Below are positions 1 to 11,334 of a DNA stretch of 64,000 bases, piece by piece. The stretch's first letter is position 1; each line of letters begins with the position of its first letter. This DNA comes from Rattus norvegicus (lineage: Eukaryota; Chordata; Mammalia; Rodentia; Muridae). A program made the position numbers and the translations under genes. The stretch lies in NCBI RefSeq assembly GCF_036323735.1, contig NC_086040.1, forward strand, positions 5,624,568 to 5,688,567, written 5' to 3'. Below the pieces are notes generated by a model. The model had not been told where the DNA came from and did no database searches. It saw nothing but the letters and a program-made list of their open reading frames with translations.

Positions 1-190
1 AGGCCTTTGACCTAGTGATAGTTTGCTTCCCCAGTGTAGGGAAATATCAGGGCAAAGAGGTGGGTGTGGGTGTGTGTAATGGGAGCATATTCATAGAAGC
101 TGGGGAATGGGGTAAGAAAAATGGGAGAGGGTGACGTAAGAAAAGGTATAATATTGGAAACATAAATATATAATTTATTCAATTAAGAGT
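1..190 (+). mobile_element. L1 3' UTR end, cut by window edge
   Basis: The murid L1 3' UTR landmark ttccccagtgtaggg is followed by the usual G-rich stretch and a tail resembling cataaatatataa. Only the last ~190 bp are inside the window, so the upstream extent is unknown. It is a non-coding end of a dead retrotransposon. Confidence 0.85.
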
Positions 191-227
191 TTAAGAAATT
201 GAAAAAAAAACTTACAACTGTAATGCA

Positions 228-342
228 TTTTCTTTCTTTTATAAATGTTTTTGGATATGTTCTTATTTACAATGCAAATGTTATTCCCATTTCCGGTTTC
301 CTACCCATAACCCCCCATCCCATCCCCCTTATAACTTCTTTT
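228..342 (-). mobile_element. Short 5'-truncated L1 3' end
   Basis: The reverse complement matches the terminal ~100 bp of the murid L1 3' UTR; on the plus strand this shows as tttacaatgcaaatgttatt, then a C-rich run. It is a small insertion or remnant lying head-on to the preceding sense L1 end. Positions 343-470 just beyond hold no feature I can recognise. Confidence 0.75.
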
Positions 343-471
343 ATGTGATGGTGTCTCAAAGTAACACCACAAATTACACTAATAACGTTTCACTAACATG
401 ACTGACTAAACAACAGCTGAGGAAGAGAGGAAATGGGGAAGAATTGAAGTTTAGTTTTCGTTCTGTTTCAA

Positions 472-655
472 CTCCTCCTCCTCCTCCTCCTCCTCCTCCT
501 CCTCCTCCTCCTCCTCCTCCTCCTCCTCCTTCTTCTTCTCCTTCTCCTTCTCCTTCTCCTTCTTCTTTTCTTCTTCTTCCTCTTCTTTTCTTCTTCTTCT
601 TCTCTCCCTCTCCCCCTCCCCCTTTCCCTCACCCAGCCTCCTCCCCCCCTCTCAT
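472..655. repeat. CTC/CTT polypyrimidine tract
   Basis: About 59 bp of nearly pure (CTC)n at 472-530 passes into CTT/CTTCTC repeats to about 605 and then a C-rich pyrimidine run. One strand is almost entirely pyrimidine for more than 180 bp. Frame 1 reads as a long proline run, which is an artefact of the repeat. Confidence 0.95.
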
Positions 656-1379
656 AGTTGACTATTTCCTATTTACATTTCGAATGTTATTCCCTTTCTA
701 GATTTCCAGTCCATAAGCCTCTTAACCTTTCCCCCTTACCCTTCTATAACAGTGTTCACATCCCCATCCACAGCCTCCCCTCACCTCACCACATTCCCCT
801 ACACTGGGGCTCCAACCTTGGCAGAAACAATATTTTCTCATTCCATTGTTTCCATCAAGATCATTCTTTGCTACATATGCAGTTGGAACCAGGGGTCAGT
901 CTAAGTATAGTCTTTCTGTTGTGGTTTGGTCACTGGAAGCCCTGGTTGGTTGGAATTGTTATTATTATGGGGTTGCAAATCTCTTCAGCTCTTTCAACCC
1001 TTTCTCTAATTGCTCCAACAGGGGTCTGGTTCTTGGTTCAGTGGTTTGCTCATGGCATTTGCCTCTGTATTTGACATATTCTGGTTGTGTCTTTCAGGAG
1101 GGATCAATATCCAGTCAATATCAGCCTTCACTTCTTAGCTTCATCCATCTTATCTAGTTTTGTTGTCTGTATATGTATGGGCTACATGTGGGCAAGGCTC
1201 TGACTGGCAGGTCCTTCAGTCTCTGTTATAAACTTTGCCTCCTTATCCCCTCCTGTTGGTATTTTGGTTCCCCTTATAAAGTAGGAGTGAAGCATCTGCA
1301 TTTTACTCATCCTTCTTGAGTTTCATGTGGTCTGGGCATTACATGATGGGTAATTCAAGCTTTTTGGCTAATATCTGCT

Positions 1380-4300
1380 TATCAGTGAATGCTTATCAAG
1401 TGTCTTTTACTGTGATTGAGTAACATCACTCCGTATGATATTTTCTAGTTCATTCCATTTGCCTATGAATTTCATCAAGTCGTTGTTCTGATAGCTGAGT
1501 AATATTCTACTATGTAGATGTACCAAATTTCTGTATCCACTCCTCTGTTGAACGACATCTGCGTTCTTTCCAGCGTATGGCTATTATAAATAAGGCTGCT
1601 ATGATCAGAGTGGAATATATTTCTCTGTTGTAGGTTGGACCATCTTTTGGGTACATGCCCAAGAGTGGTATAGTTGGGTCCTCAGGTCATGGAATGTCCA
1701 ATTTTCTGAGGGACCTTCAGACTTATTTTCAGAAGGGAAGTTCAAGTCTCAATCCTACCAACAATGGAGGAGTGTTCCTCTTCTCCTCCCATCTTTGACA
1801 GCATCTGCTGTCAACAGAGATTTATATCTAAGCCATTCTGACTGGTTTGAGGTGGAAACTCAGATTTGTTTTGATTTGAATTTCCCTGATGACTAAGGAT
1901 GTTGAATATTTATTTAGGTATTTTTTGTCCATTTGATAACCTTCAGCTGAGAATGTTTGTAACTAATTATACCCCATTTTTAATAGGTTACTTCTAGAAT
2001 TTAACTTCTTACATTCTTTGTATATTTTGGATATTACCCTCTATCAGATATAGGATTGCTAAAAACCTTTACCCAATCTGTTGGTTGCAGTTTTGTCCGA
2101 ATGACAGTGTCTTTTGCCTTACAAAAGCTTTGCTGTTTCATGAGGTCCTATTTGTCAATTCTTGATCTTAGAGCATAAGTCATTGGTGTTTTGTTCAGAA
2201 AATTTTCTCCAGTGCCCATATGTTCAAGACTCATCATAACCTTTTCTTCTTTCATTTGAGTGTATCTGTTTTGATGCGTAGGTCCTTGATTCACTTGGAC
2301 TTAACCTTTGTACATGGTCATAAGAATGGAATATTTTCCTTCTTCTACATGCTGGCTTCCAATTGAACCAGGCCTATTTTTGGAAATTATTAGTTTCTTC
2401 TTTGGATGGTTTTATCTCCTTTGCCAAAAATAAACTTATAGGTATGTGGGTTCATTTCTGGGTCTTCAATTCTATTCCACTTGTTGATTTTTCTGTCTCT
2501 GTACCAACACCGTGCAGTTTTTATCACAGTTGCTCTGTAATACTGCTTGAAAACTGGGGTGATGATTTTCCCAGAATTTCTTTTATTGTTGAGGATAGTT
2601 TTCACTATTCTGGCATTTTCTTAATCCAAATGAATTTGCACATTGCCCTTTCTATCTCTATTAAAGAATAGAGTTGTAATTTTGATGGAGATTGCATTGA
2701 ATGTGTATATTGCTTTTGGCAAAATGGTCATCTTTACTATATTAATACTGTCAATACATGAGCACGTAAGCTCTTTCTATCTTCTGAGACCTTCTTCAAT
2801 TTCTTTCTTCAGATACTTGAACTTCTTGTCATACAGATCATTCACTTGCTTGGTTAAACTCACACCAAGGTATTTTATATTATTTGGGACGATTGTGAAG
2901 TGTGCGAATTCATTATTTTCTTTCTCAGTCTGTTTATGGATACATTGAGGAGAGGAAGGCTTCTAGTATGTTTGAGTTAATTTTATACACTGATACTTTT
3001 CTGAAGTTGTTTATCAGGTTAAGAAGTTCTCTGGTGGAACTTTTGGGATCACTTAAGTATACTATCATATCATCTGCATATAGTGATATATTGATTTCTC
3101 CCCTTCCATTTTGTATCTTTTGTCTTAATTTGCTGTCTGATTATCTGGCTAAGACATGGAGAACTGTATTGAATAAGTAGGGAGAGAGTGGGCAGCCTTG
3201 TCTAGTCCCTGATTTTAGTGAGATTGTTTCAAGTTTCTGTCCATTTAGTTTGATCTTAGGTAGAGGTTTGCTGTATATTTCTTTCACTATGTTGAGATAT
3301 GGGCCTTGAATTCCTGATATTTCCAGGACTGTTATCCTGAAGGGTTGTTGAATTTTGTCAAATGCTTTCTCAGCAAATAATGAAATGATCATGTGTATTT
3401 TGTTCTTTCAATTTGTTTATATAATGGATTATGTTGATGGATTTTCCTATATTAAAACATCCCTGCATCCCTGGGATGAAGCATACTTGATCATGATGGA
3501 TGATTTTTTTGATGTGTTCTTAGATTCGGTTTCCAAGAATTTTATTGAGTATTTTTGCGTCAATATTCATAAGGGAATTTGGTCTGAAGTTCTCTTTCTT
3601 TGTTGGGTATTTGTGTGGTTTAGGGATAATAGTAATTGTGGCTTCATAGAAGGAATTCGGTATCGCTCCACCTGTTTCAATTTTGTGGAATAGTTTGGAT
3701 AGTATTGGTGAGGTCTTCTATGAAGTTCTGATAGAATTCTGCACTAAACCCATCTAGACCTGGGCTCTTTTTGGTTGGGAGACCTTTAATGACTGCTTCT
3801 ATTTCTTTAGGAGTTATGGGGTTGGTTTTATTTGTTACTGATTTGACTTTGCTACCTGGTATCTGTATACAAAATTGTCCATTTCCTCCAGATTTTGAAG
3901 TTTTGTTGAATATAGGCTTTATAGAAGAATCTGATGATTTTTTTTTAATTTCTTCAGATTCTGTTGTTATGTCTCCCTTCTCGTCTCTGATTTTGTTAAT
4001 ATGGATACAATCTCTGTGACCTCTAGTTATTCTAGCTAAGGGTTTATCTATCTTGTTGTTTTTCTCAAAGAAAGAGCTCCTGGTTTGGTTGATTCTTTGT
4101 ATAAACCTTTTTGTTTCTACTTGGTTGATTTCAGCCCTCAGTTTGATTATTTCCTGCCTTCTACCCCTCTTGAGTTTACTTATTTCTTTTGGTTCTAGAC
4201 TTTTTACATGTGATCTCAAGCTGCTTACATATGCTATCTTCTGTTTATTTTCTCAAGCACTCAGATCTAAAAGTTTTCCTCTTAGCATCTCTTTCATTGT

Positions 4301-5110
4301 GTCACATATGTTTGGGTATGTTGTATCTTCATTTTCATTTAGTTCTAAGACATCTTTAATTTCTTTATTTCTTTCTTTCTTGACCAAGTTGTCATGGAGT
4401 TTCAACACACATATATATGTGGTCTTTCTGCATTATTGTTATTGTTGAAGACCAGTCTTAGTGTGTTGTGATCTGATAGAATGCATGGCATTATTTCTAT
4501 CATCCTGTATCTGTTAAGGCCTGTCAAGTGACAGATTATATGGTCAGTTTTGAAGAAGTTTCCATGAGGTTCTGAGAAGAAGTTATATTTTTTTGTTTTA
4601 GGATGGAATGTTATATAAATATCTGTTAAATCCATTTGGTTCACAACCTCTATTACTTTCTCTACATCTCTGTTCAATTTCTTTTTCCATGATCTCTCCA
4701 GTGATGAGAGTGGGGTGTTGAAATCTCCTACTATTATCATGTCAGGTGCAATGTGTGCTTTGAGCTTCAGTTAGGTTTCTTTTATGAATGTAGGTGTGCA
4801 TGCGTTTGGAGCATAGATACCTATGATTGAGAGTTCAGCTTTGTGGATTCTTCCGTTGATGAATATGAAGTGTCCTCCCTTATCTTTTTTAAAGACTTTT
4901 GGTTGATAGTCAATGTTATTTGATATAAGAATGGCACCTTCAAATTGTTACTTCATGCAATTTGATTGGAAAGTTGTTTTCCAGCCATGTACTCTAAGGT
5001 CCTATCCATCTTTGTCTTTGGGGTATGTTTCCTGCATGAAGTAAAATACTGGATCATCTTTATGTATCCATTCTGTTACTCTGTGTCTTTACATTGGGGA
5101 ATTGAGTCCA
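1380..5110 (-). pseudogene. L1 ORF2 (endonuclease/reverse transcriptase) pseudogene
   Basis: ORF2 protein normally nicks DNA and copies L1 RNA at the nick. Recognisable pieces, N- to C-terminal, are: endonuclease end (4740-4402) with GDFNTPL and a later SDH block; the segment before the RT (4219-3677) with KKSPGLDGFSAEFYQ; RT motif A to B (3392-3141) with AEKAFDKIQ and RQGCPLSPYLF; and a C-terminal block (2605-2390) with NRIEDPEMNPHTY. The RT motif C, YADD, is intact at 3069-3080. Motif A reads SLFAEKAF where the family has SLDAEKAF, so the catalytic aspartate is gone. The family is about 1,280 residues; here no single frame exceeds 180 residues. This is a dead copy. Boundaries are approximate. 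Confidence 0.92.
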
Positions 5111-5249
5111 TAAATGTTGAGAGATATTAAAGAATAATGTTTGTCACTTCCTGTAATTTCTGTTGATAGAGATAGAATTATGTTTGTCTTTCGTTTGTTT
5201 TCATTGCAGCGAAATTATATTCTTGCTTTCGGTATGATGTATTATCTAA

Positions 5250-6286
5250 CCTTGTGTTGGAGTTTTCTATATATTATTATTTGTAAGTATTGGTTTGCTG
5301 AAAGATATCGCACAAATTGGTTTTGTCATGGAATATCTTGGTTTCTCCGTTAATTGAAAGTTTTGCTGGATACAATACCCTGGGCTGGCACTTGTATTCT
5401 CTTAGGGTATGTTTCACATCTGTTCAGGATCTTGTGATTTTCAAAGTCTTTGATGAGAAGTCTGGTGTAATTCTTTTAGGTCTGCCTATATATGTCACTT
5501 GACCTTTTTCCCTTACTGTTTTTAATATTCTTTGTTTTGTAAATTTGTTGTTTTAACTATTATGTAATTGGAGGAATATCTGTTCTGGTGCCATAAATTT
5601 GGTGATCCATAGGCTTCTTGTTTGTTTATGGGCATCTCTTTTTTAGGTTAGGGGAGTTTTCTTTTATAATTTAATTGAAGATATTACTGGCCTGTTATGT
5701 TGGGAGAGTCACCTCTTTCTTCTATGCCTATTATCTTTAGGTTTGCTCTTTTCATTGTGTCTTGAATTTCCTCTATGTTTTCTGTCAGGTGCATTTAGTT
5801 TTACATTATGTTCATCAGTTCAATATTTTCTATGGTATCTTCTGCCCCCAAGATTTTCTCTCCTTCTCTTGTATGCTGTTGGTGATGCTTGTTCCTACAT
5901 TTCCTTGTCTCTTCCTTGGGTATTCTCTCTCCAAAGACTTTTATTTATTGTTTCTATTATTGTTTCTATTTCATTATTGTTTCTATTTCTTTTTCAAGTT
6001 GTTCACCTCTTTGACCATGTTTTCCTGTAATACTTTCATGGATTTTTGTGCTTCCTCTCTAAGGGCTTCTACTTGTTTACTTGTGTTTTCATGCACTTTT
6101 CTAAGTAGGTCTTTATGTTTTCTTAATGTTCTTCATCATTATCAATAAATGTTATTTTAAATCTAAATCCTGCTTTTCTGGTGTGTTTAAATATCAAGTA
6201 TTTTCTTTATTGGGATAACTGGGCTCTGTGAATGCCAAGTTGTATTAGTTTCTGTTGCTTAGGTTTCTACACTTGCCTCTAGTCAT
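5250..6286 (-). pseudogene. L1 ORF1 (RNA-binding coiled-coil protein) pseudogene
   Basis: ORF1 protein is the L1 nucleic-acid chaperone that coats L1 RNA in cytoplasmic particles. The presumed start is the ATG at 6286-6284, opening MTRGKCRNLSNR, which matches the start region of murid L1 ORF1. The rest is broken by stops and indels, so the long frames here lie on the opposite strand and are shadows. It precedes ORF2, as in all L1s. The end coordinate is estimated from family length and not from a clear stop. Confidence 0.8.
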
Positions 6287-6930
6287 TGGGTTGTCTCTGG
6301 TGTTTGCTTGTCTTGCTGCTTCTGAGAATGACTTGACCCTGCATTGGCCTCTGTATCAGCACTTTTGTAGAACTGATTTCCTGTTTTCTTTCAGCCTTTC
6401 CTGAGAACAGGTGTTCTGATTTTATGTGTGTAGGCACTCCTGGAGACCGTTTTCCACCTATACGTGCAGTCAGGAATCAAAGAGTCCTGCCCCTGATTGC
6501 AACTCTATGTCCTTGCACTCCATTTGCACAGTTAGCACTGTGAGATTAACTCTTGGGTCTGTAATGTGGGAAGGTGGTTAATCTCCTTTGACTTCTCAGG
6601 AATATTAACACTCCTGAGGTCCAGTTTTCTCCCCTATGGGATTTGGGTTCAGGGAACTGTTTGGCAATTCAGTAAAGTCTTATGAGCAGAACAGAACCGT
6701 GGGTATCGATGGCTGACTGTTCCTATATCCCACTGTGTAAAGGGACTGTTCAATTTCTCCTTGAACCAGGGAAGTGGGCTGAAGTGCGCAGATGTGTCGA
6801 TCTCTCCTGCGGCCTCAGGACTTCTTGTAAATCATTTTTCTGGGACAAATTTAAATATAAATATAACATTCCAGTTCTTGAGTTGATTTTCTGGGAATTT
6901 AACTGGGAGAGGGCAAGCCTCACTCTCTAA
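6287..6930 (-). promoter_or_regulatory. Decayed L1 5' UTR
   Basis: This lies upstream of the ORF1 start and contains recurring blocks around 'actcctggag/actcctgagg' and 'gggatttgggttcaggga', as expected of a rodent L1 5' UTR. In active elements this region is an internal promoter. No intact promoter element is obvious. 6931-7075 beyond it is short AT-rich sequence with nothing I can name. Confidence 0.6.
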
Positions 6931-7835
6931 CTAGAGAGCTACCTATACAAATACAGAAACCACTAATGAAAAGGAAGTTTCTTTAAAAATATTTCAAATT
7001 TAAAACAGTAGTCATTTTCTGTGTTGGCTGACAATCTTACAAATTCAAAAACACCTTGTTATCACCTATTTTTAAAATTAAATGTATTTTATTTCATACA
7101 AGAGTAAGAATAAGTCACTATTATTGAGGTGGTTGCTGTACCATTACAGCTCAATGGTTGTGCTTTTAAGCTTTGTACATTGGAAACATGGTTAAATCAT
7201 CTACACTGTTTTGATTTTTCTCATCTGATTTTTCTCATATTAGATTACCCATTTCAACATTAGCTGCAATAGCTGTAAATTATTGGAATAGTCTCTATCC
7301 CCCTGAAGAGAAAATGATGTACAGGATTACTCAGCTACAGTAATGTATTTGTAGCAGCAGGAAATCTTTCAAATATTTTATATTTGTCCAAGGGAAATCT
7401 GGCTATAAAGACTATGACAAACAAATAAAGCAGCAGCAACAATATTCGTGCATCTTGAGTATCTGCTGATCTTCAATTCACTGAGAGAAGGACAGTATAG
7501 AACATCTCTCTGTCCAAGCTATGGCTATTCTACTGTTGTGCCACTGCTGCTGTTTCCTGTTTGTTATGACAACTCTACAGAACTGAACTACTAGTGTATT
7601 CATGAAATGTTTGCTAATGGAACAAGCTGCCTATTCCAACTTGAGAACTGAAATTCTGCTTTCCAGACAACACAGATGGGAGTTGCTCCAATGAACCTTT
7701 CTAAGCAGGGCCACCACCCCACTCCCCAATCCCCCCCATCCTTTCTTTTACCTCTGGTGCCTGGAGGGCTACAGGGAGGTTAAACCTTTTAAGAGTCATC
7801 AGAAATATTAATATTTGGAAAAAATAAAGTTTTTA

Positions 7836-8051
7836 TTTGAAGAGTTATCAGCTGTGGGCTCTCCTTGGGGTGTAATATCACTCAGGAATTTGACATATGC
7901 TGCAACGAAGGACCCTGAGGATGCCAAGTTAACAGCAAAAACACAGGTATTTTCTGGTCCTGCATATATCAGTGTATATAAAGTATTTATCAACAGTGGT
8001 AAGAAGCAGGAGGTTTGGTGTCTGGGAGGAGAGAGAAGGAAGATGGTTACT
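7836..8051 (+). other. ~215-bp segment present in block A only
   Basis: Flanking sequence is continuous in A' near 26940-26955, where this segment is absent. Similar short AT-rich ends (tttat / ctatgt) flank it in A, which would fit a deletion in A'. It falls within an 89-residue open frame (7815-8084) that matches no family I know. There is no SINE or L1 signature inside. It could be ancestral sequence lost from A'. Confidence 0.8.
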
Positions 8052-8559
8052 ATGTTTAGAATTCATGGCATCTCAGCTCCATAAATTCAAAGAGATCTGG
8101 GTCAGAGAGGGAGTGACAGGCACACACCAGAGATTTTGAGCACTATACCAAAAATGGTAAAGTGCTAAAATGTGTGCTGTATATATTTTGATACCAAACC
8201 AAACCAAAGAAAACAAAAAACAAATAAAAACCACGGGTGTGAATAAAGGTCTGCTGGAAGAACTTTGTCTGAGGCTCTCAATATTCAACACAAAATAAAT
8301 AATCTAAAACAAATGCTGACCCACTCATTCATGGAGCTGGCCACCACGTAATATTGCAATAGTATTGTGAAACACATTGAATCACACGGCAAGTGTTCAT
8401 TGCACAATATGTAGAAAATATTTGCATGCTTTTTTTTCCAGTGGGAACCAAGCTCTGTTTACATGTTTTCATGCATTTGTGTGAACATTCATCTTCCTGA
8501 GGTCTCAGCTCACTGACCATTGTTTTCTTCCTGCAAGGACAGCACTTAAAGCAGTGAAT

Positions 8560-8885
8560 CATAGTAAGCTGTTGACCAGTGAATGAAGAAGGAAGTGAGG
8601 GACTAAATACCAATCAAGGAGTACACATGGAGGCATCCATGGCTTCAGCCTCATATATAGAAGAGAATGGCATTGTTTGGCAGCAATAGGATGAAAGATC
8701 TTGGTTCTATGAAGTCTGTTTTGCCTAGTGTATGGAATGCCAGAGGGTTGAGGTGTGAGTAGGCAGGCAGGATTGGTAGCAAACTCATAGAAGCACAGGG
8801 AGGTTTGATGGGAGAGAGGGGAACCAGGAAAGGGTATAACATTTGAAATGTAAATACATAAAATATCCAAATGAAAAAGAAGGAA
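8560..8885 (+). mobile_element. L1 3' UTR tail, block A copy
   Basis: The sense L1 3' UTR landmarks gagtacacatggagg, gtgtatggaatgcca and acatttgaaatgtaaat occur in order. The paralogue is at 27465-27785, so this insertion predates the duplication. Upstream (8060-8560) lies unassigned sequence shared by both copies. Antisense frames there (8613-8329 and 27520-27233) look alike only because the DNA is duplicated. Confidence 0.88.
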
Positions 8886-9032
8886 ATGAGTGAGAAAGGT
8901 ACAGGAGGCTAACCTCAAAGAAATGAGAGAGCTTCTAGATGATGGTATAAGTTAAAAGATTCTAGAATCTTTGTTATGTATGAAAGACAAGTGTCAGCAG
9001 ACTATAGCATTTCATGTTCTTAAAGAAAAGTA

Positions 9033-9124
9033 GGGATTGGGGATTTAGCTCAGTGGTAGAGCACTTGCCTAGGAAGCGCAAGGCCCTGGGTTCGGTCCCC
9101 AGCTCTGAAAAAAAAAAGAAAAAA
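9033..9124 (+). mobile_element. ID SINE (BC1/tRNA-Ala-derived)
   Basis: Typical ID element with the RNA polymerase III A box (tagctcagtgg) and B box (ggttcggtccc) followed by an A-rich tail. Target-site duplications aaagaaaagta flank it at 9022-9032 and 9125-9135. The paralogous site in block A' (27929-27939) carries one copy of that sequence and no SINE, so it inserted after the duplication. It is a SINE and not a tRNA gene. Confidence 0.97.
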
Positions 9125-9505
9125 AAAGAAAAGTAATTGAAATAATACTTCCATTTTCTTATATGAACACACATTGGAAAGAAAAATAGACAGCAGGTTT
9201 TACTGGATTTATTGGTTAAAGAATCATTGGCACATCTTCCAACATAGCTTAGACCACATTAAGAAAGATTTTTATGGGATAAGACAGCAATAAAGAATAT
9301 TGGGTCAGTGTTGGGATACAGGTATCTTCCATGTAGTGTCAGTTACAGAAAAACATCCTTTTAATCTGTGAAAATATAAAATTATGAATTGATTGAATGC
9401 AATCCTAAGAATATAATTCCTTACATGAAGCAGTACTGACTGTGTTTATGACTTTCACACTTAGAATAATATTAGGAGATCAATTCATTTAAAAAATTGT
9501 TAAAA

Positions 9506-9590
9506 GTGCTGTGGTATAGTGGTGGAATACAGCATCTAAAGTCTTGCCGTCTGGGATGGAATCCTGGCTCTCCATAATCTAATCATAAAG
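9506..9590 (+). mobile_element. MIR-like ancient SINE, block A copy
   Basis: The segment gtggtatagtggtgga, then ctgggatggaatcctggct, resembles the tRNA-derived head of the mammalian-wide MIR SINE (gtatagtgg ... tgggttcgaatcctggct). It is diverged and only the core head is recognisable. The same remnant is in block A'. Confidence 0.65.
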
Positions 9591-9599
9591 CAAATAAGA

Positions 9600-11250
9600 A
9601 TGTAGAGAGACAAGTGCCTCTGAGAAAACACTCACTGTAAAATATAAATATCCCTTATACATTCAAAAGAATACTGTAAATATTTTAGATTTTCTAAAAG
9701 GACATAAGGATGATCATTTTAGAATGGGTTTATATTGCCACACAATATATTTTATTTAAAATTTAAAGCTCACACGTGTGAAGTTCTGTTTTGTCAGAAC
9801 TGTTTTCCAGCTAGCATCCATGCATCAATCTTCTACTACACTTACCGCATTAATTCTAATTGACTGATTTTAATTGCAAACTTCTAAGTTGCCAAATTCT
9901 TGTCTGCTCTGTGATAGCAACCACCATTTCTGTGCGGGTGTATTTGTCAAACATGTAGAGCCAGAATAAATCTGATGTGTAATGGTGAATGGAATTGCAA
10001 CAATAGCTAAAGTTTACAGGATATATTTTGATATTAAGTACCAGCATAAAGGAAACTCTGTAGTACATATATTTTTGCAAAATTTGATTGAAAATATTTT
10101 GAGATAAAAATGTGAAAGTGTGTTATTTGAGAAAATGGGAATACCCAATTGCTACAGTGCAAGAAAATATAAGATACATATTCTGAATTGTAAGGGAATG
10201 CAAAATCAAAATTAACAAGAGTAATTTGATGGGATGGCTATTGTGTATGTAATATTTCTATGTCACAGATTTTTACTCTTAAATTCGTACTCCTTGGCAC
10301 ATTAAAAAGCAAATTGACCAAACTGCATTTTATTTCTTGTAGGACAGTTAAAAAAGAACCCAAAAGCTATCCTTTTATATTCTTTTAAAACTTATTTTTC
10401 ATTAGATAAATATCTCCTTTAATATGAGTAGAATGACTTTTTTCTAAAGTACTTTTGCTAAATTGAGACATTCAAAAATGAATTTTGCTTTCTTTTTCCA
10501 GAAGCCAATATCAATGTACATGAAGAAAGTCCATCAGTAGTGAGAAGGATAATTGCTGCAGTTCTTCAATAATCATTTCCTTTCGTAAGTGGAATTTTAT
10601 CCAGGTGTTTCAAAATTAATCTAACTATTGTCATTTCCAACAGTAGATGTAGAAGAAACCATGATATAAACAAATGGAATTCACTGCTACAGCAAAATCT
10701 CATTAAAGTAAAACCATATCTGCAAGCTATAGGAACTTTTCCAAGCAATTCCAATTGACATTCTTACTCAAATTTTTTTTTATAATAAATGTAGTAAACA
10801 AAATACTCCCATACAATCAGTAATATCTTTGGAGTTAAGTTCACATTAAATATCAAATATTCAGATATAGAGTCTTATTAATTAATCTATTATTACTTGG
10901 GGAGGAATAAGAGAGAATATGAATTGTGTTGGGTAGCAGGCAGCAATCAGAGGCATCAACTTCTTTGTGGTAATCTAATAGATATGAATTTCATTTCTTA
11001 TATAAATGTCTAAAGAATATTCTTCCCTCATTATATTCCCAGTCTCTTGACTTGTTTCTGGATCACAGATACCATAATGGTTCGATTAAAAAGTGTTCAC
11101 TATGTCATGATAATAAACTTAGTCTTAGAAATTCACTGTTTGTTGCTACCTATGAAGAAGGAAGTTTGAATCAGATCATTCAACTTGACTCCACAGAGAT
11201 GTCATCCTTCTCTAATAGGCATTTGCACATTTTTGTCCATAGTACCATGT
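9600..11250. other. Unassigned AT-rich sequence in block A
   Basis: There is no recognisable gene or repeat. A minus-strand frame at 10754-10566 begins MELLGKVP, as does its paralogue at 29549-29217, which stays open for 110 residues while this copy stops after 62. The similarity is explained by the duplication, and I recognise no protein family. Confidence 0.6.
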
Positions 11251-11334
11251 CTTAGTCAGAGTTTCTCTTGCTGTTGTGAAATACCATGACCAAGAGGGAA
11301 AAAATAAAGTTGGGGAAGAAAGTGTTTATTTTAG

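Larger units (their letters stand above)
656..6930 (-). mobile_element. Near full-length L1 retrotransposon, inactive
   Basis: Read on the minus strand this holds all L1 parts in order: 5' UTR (about 6930-6287), ORF1 remnant, ORF2 remnant, 3' UTR (about 1380-656). Peptide blocks typical of L1 ORF1 and ORF2 appear in several broken frames. The length of about 6.3 kb is close to a complete murid L1. Many stops and frameshifts, plus a lost catalytic residue in the reverse transcriptase, show it cannot move by itself. I see no clear target-site duplication; the 3' end abuts the pyrimidine tract. Confidence 0.93.

Noticed and set aside
444..701. Open frame with a run of about 19 prolines then Ser-Pro and Phe-rich sequence
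   Set aside because: It is a translation of the CTC/CTT simple repeat.
3355..4448. Plus-strand frames of 82-131 residues, rich in Phe/Leu/Ser
   Set aside because: They are shadows on the opposite strand of the L1 ORF2 pseudogene.
9033..9124. Possible tRNA gene (A and B boxes present)
   Set aside because: The A-rich tail, target-site duplication and lack of a complete cloverleaf identify it as an ID SINE; the same holds for the copies at 17381, 24442 and 63889.
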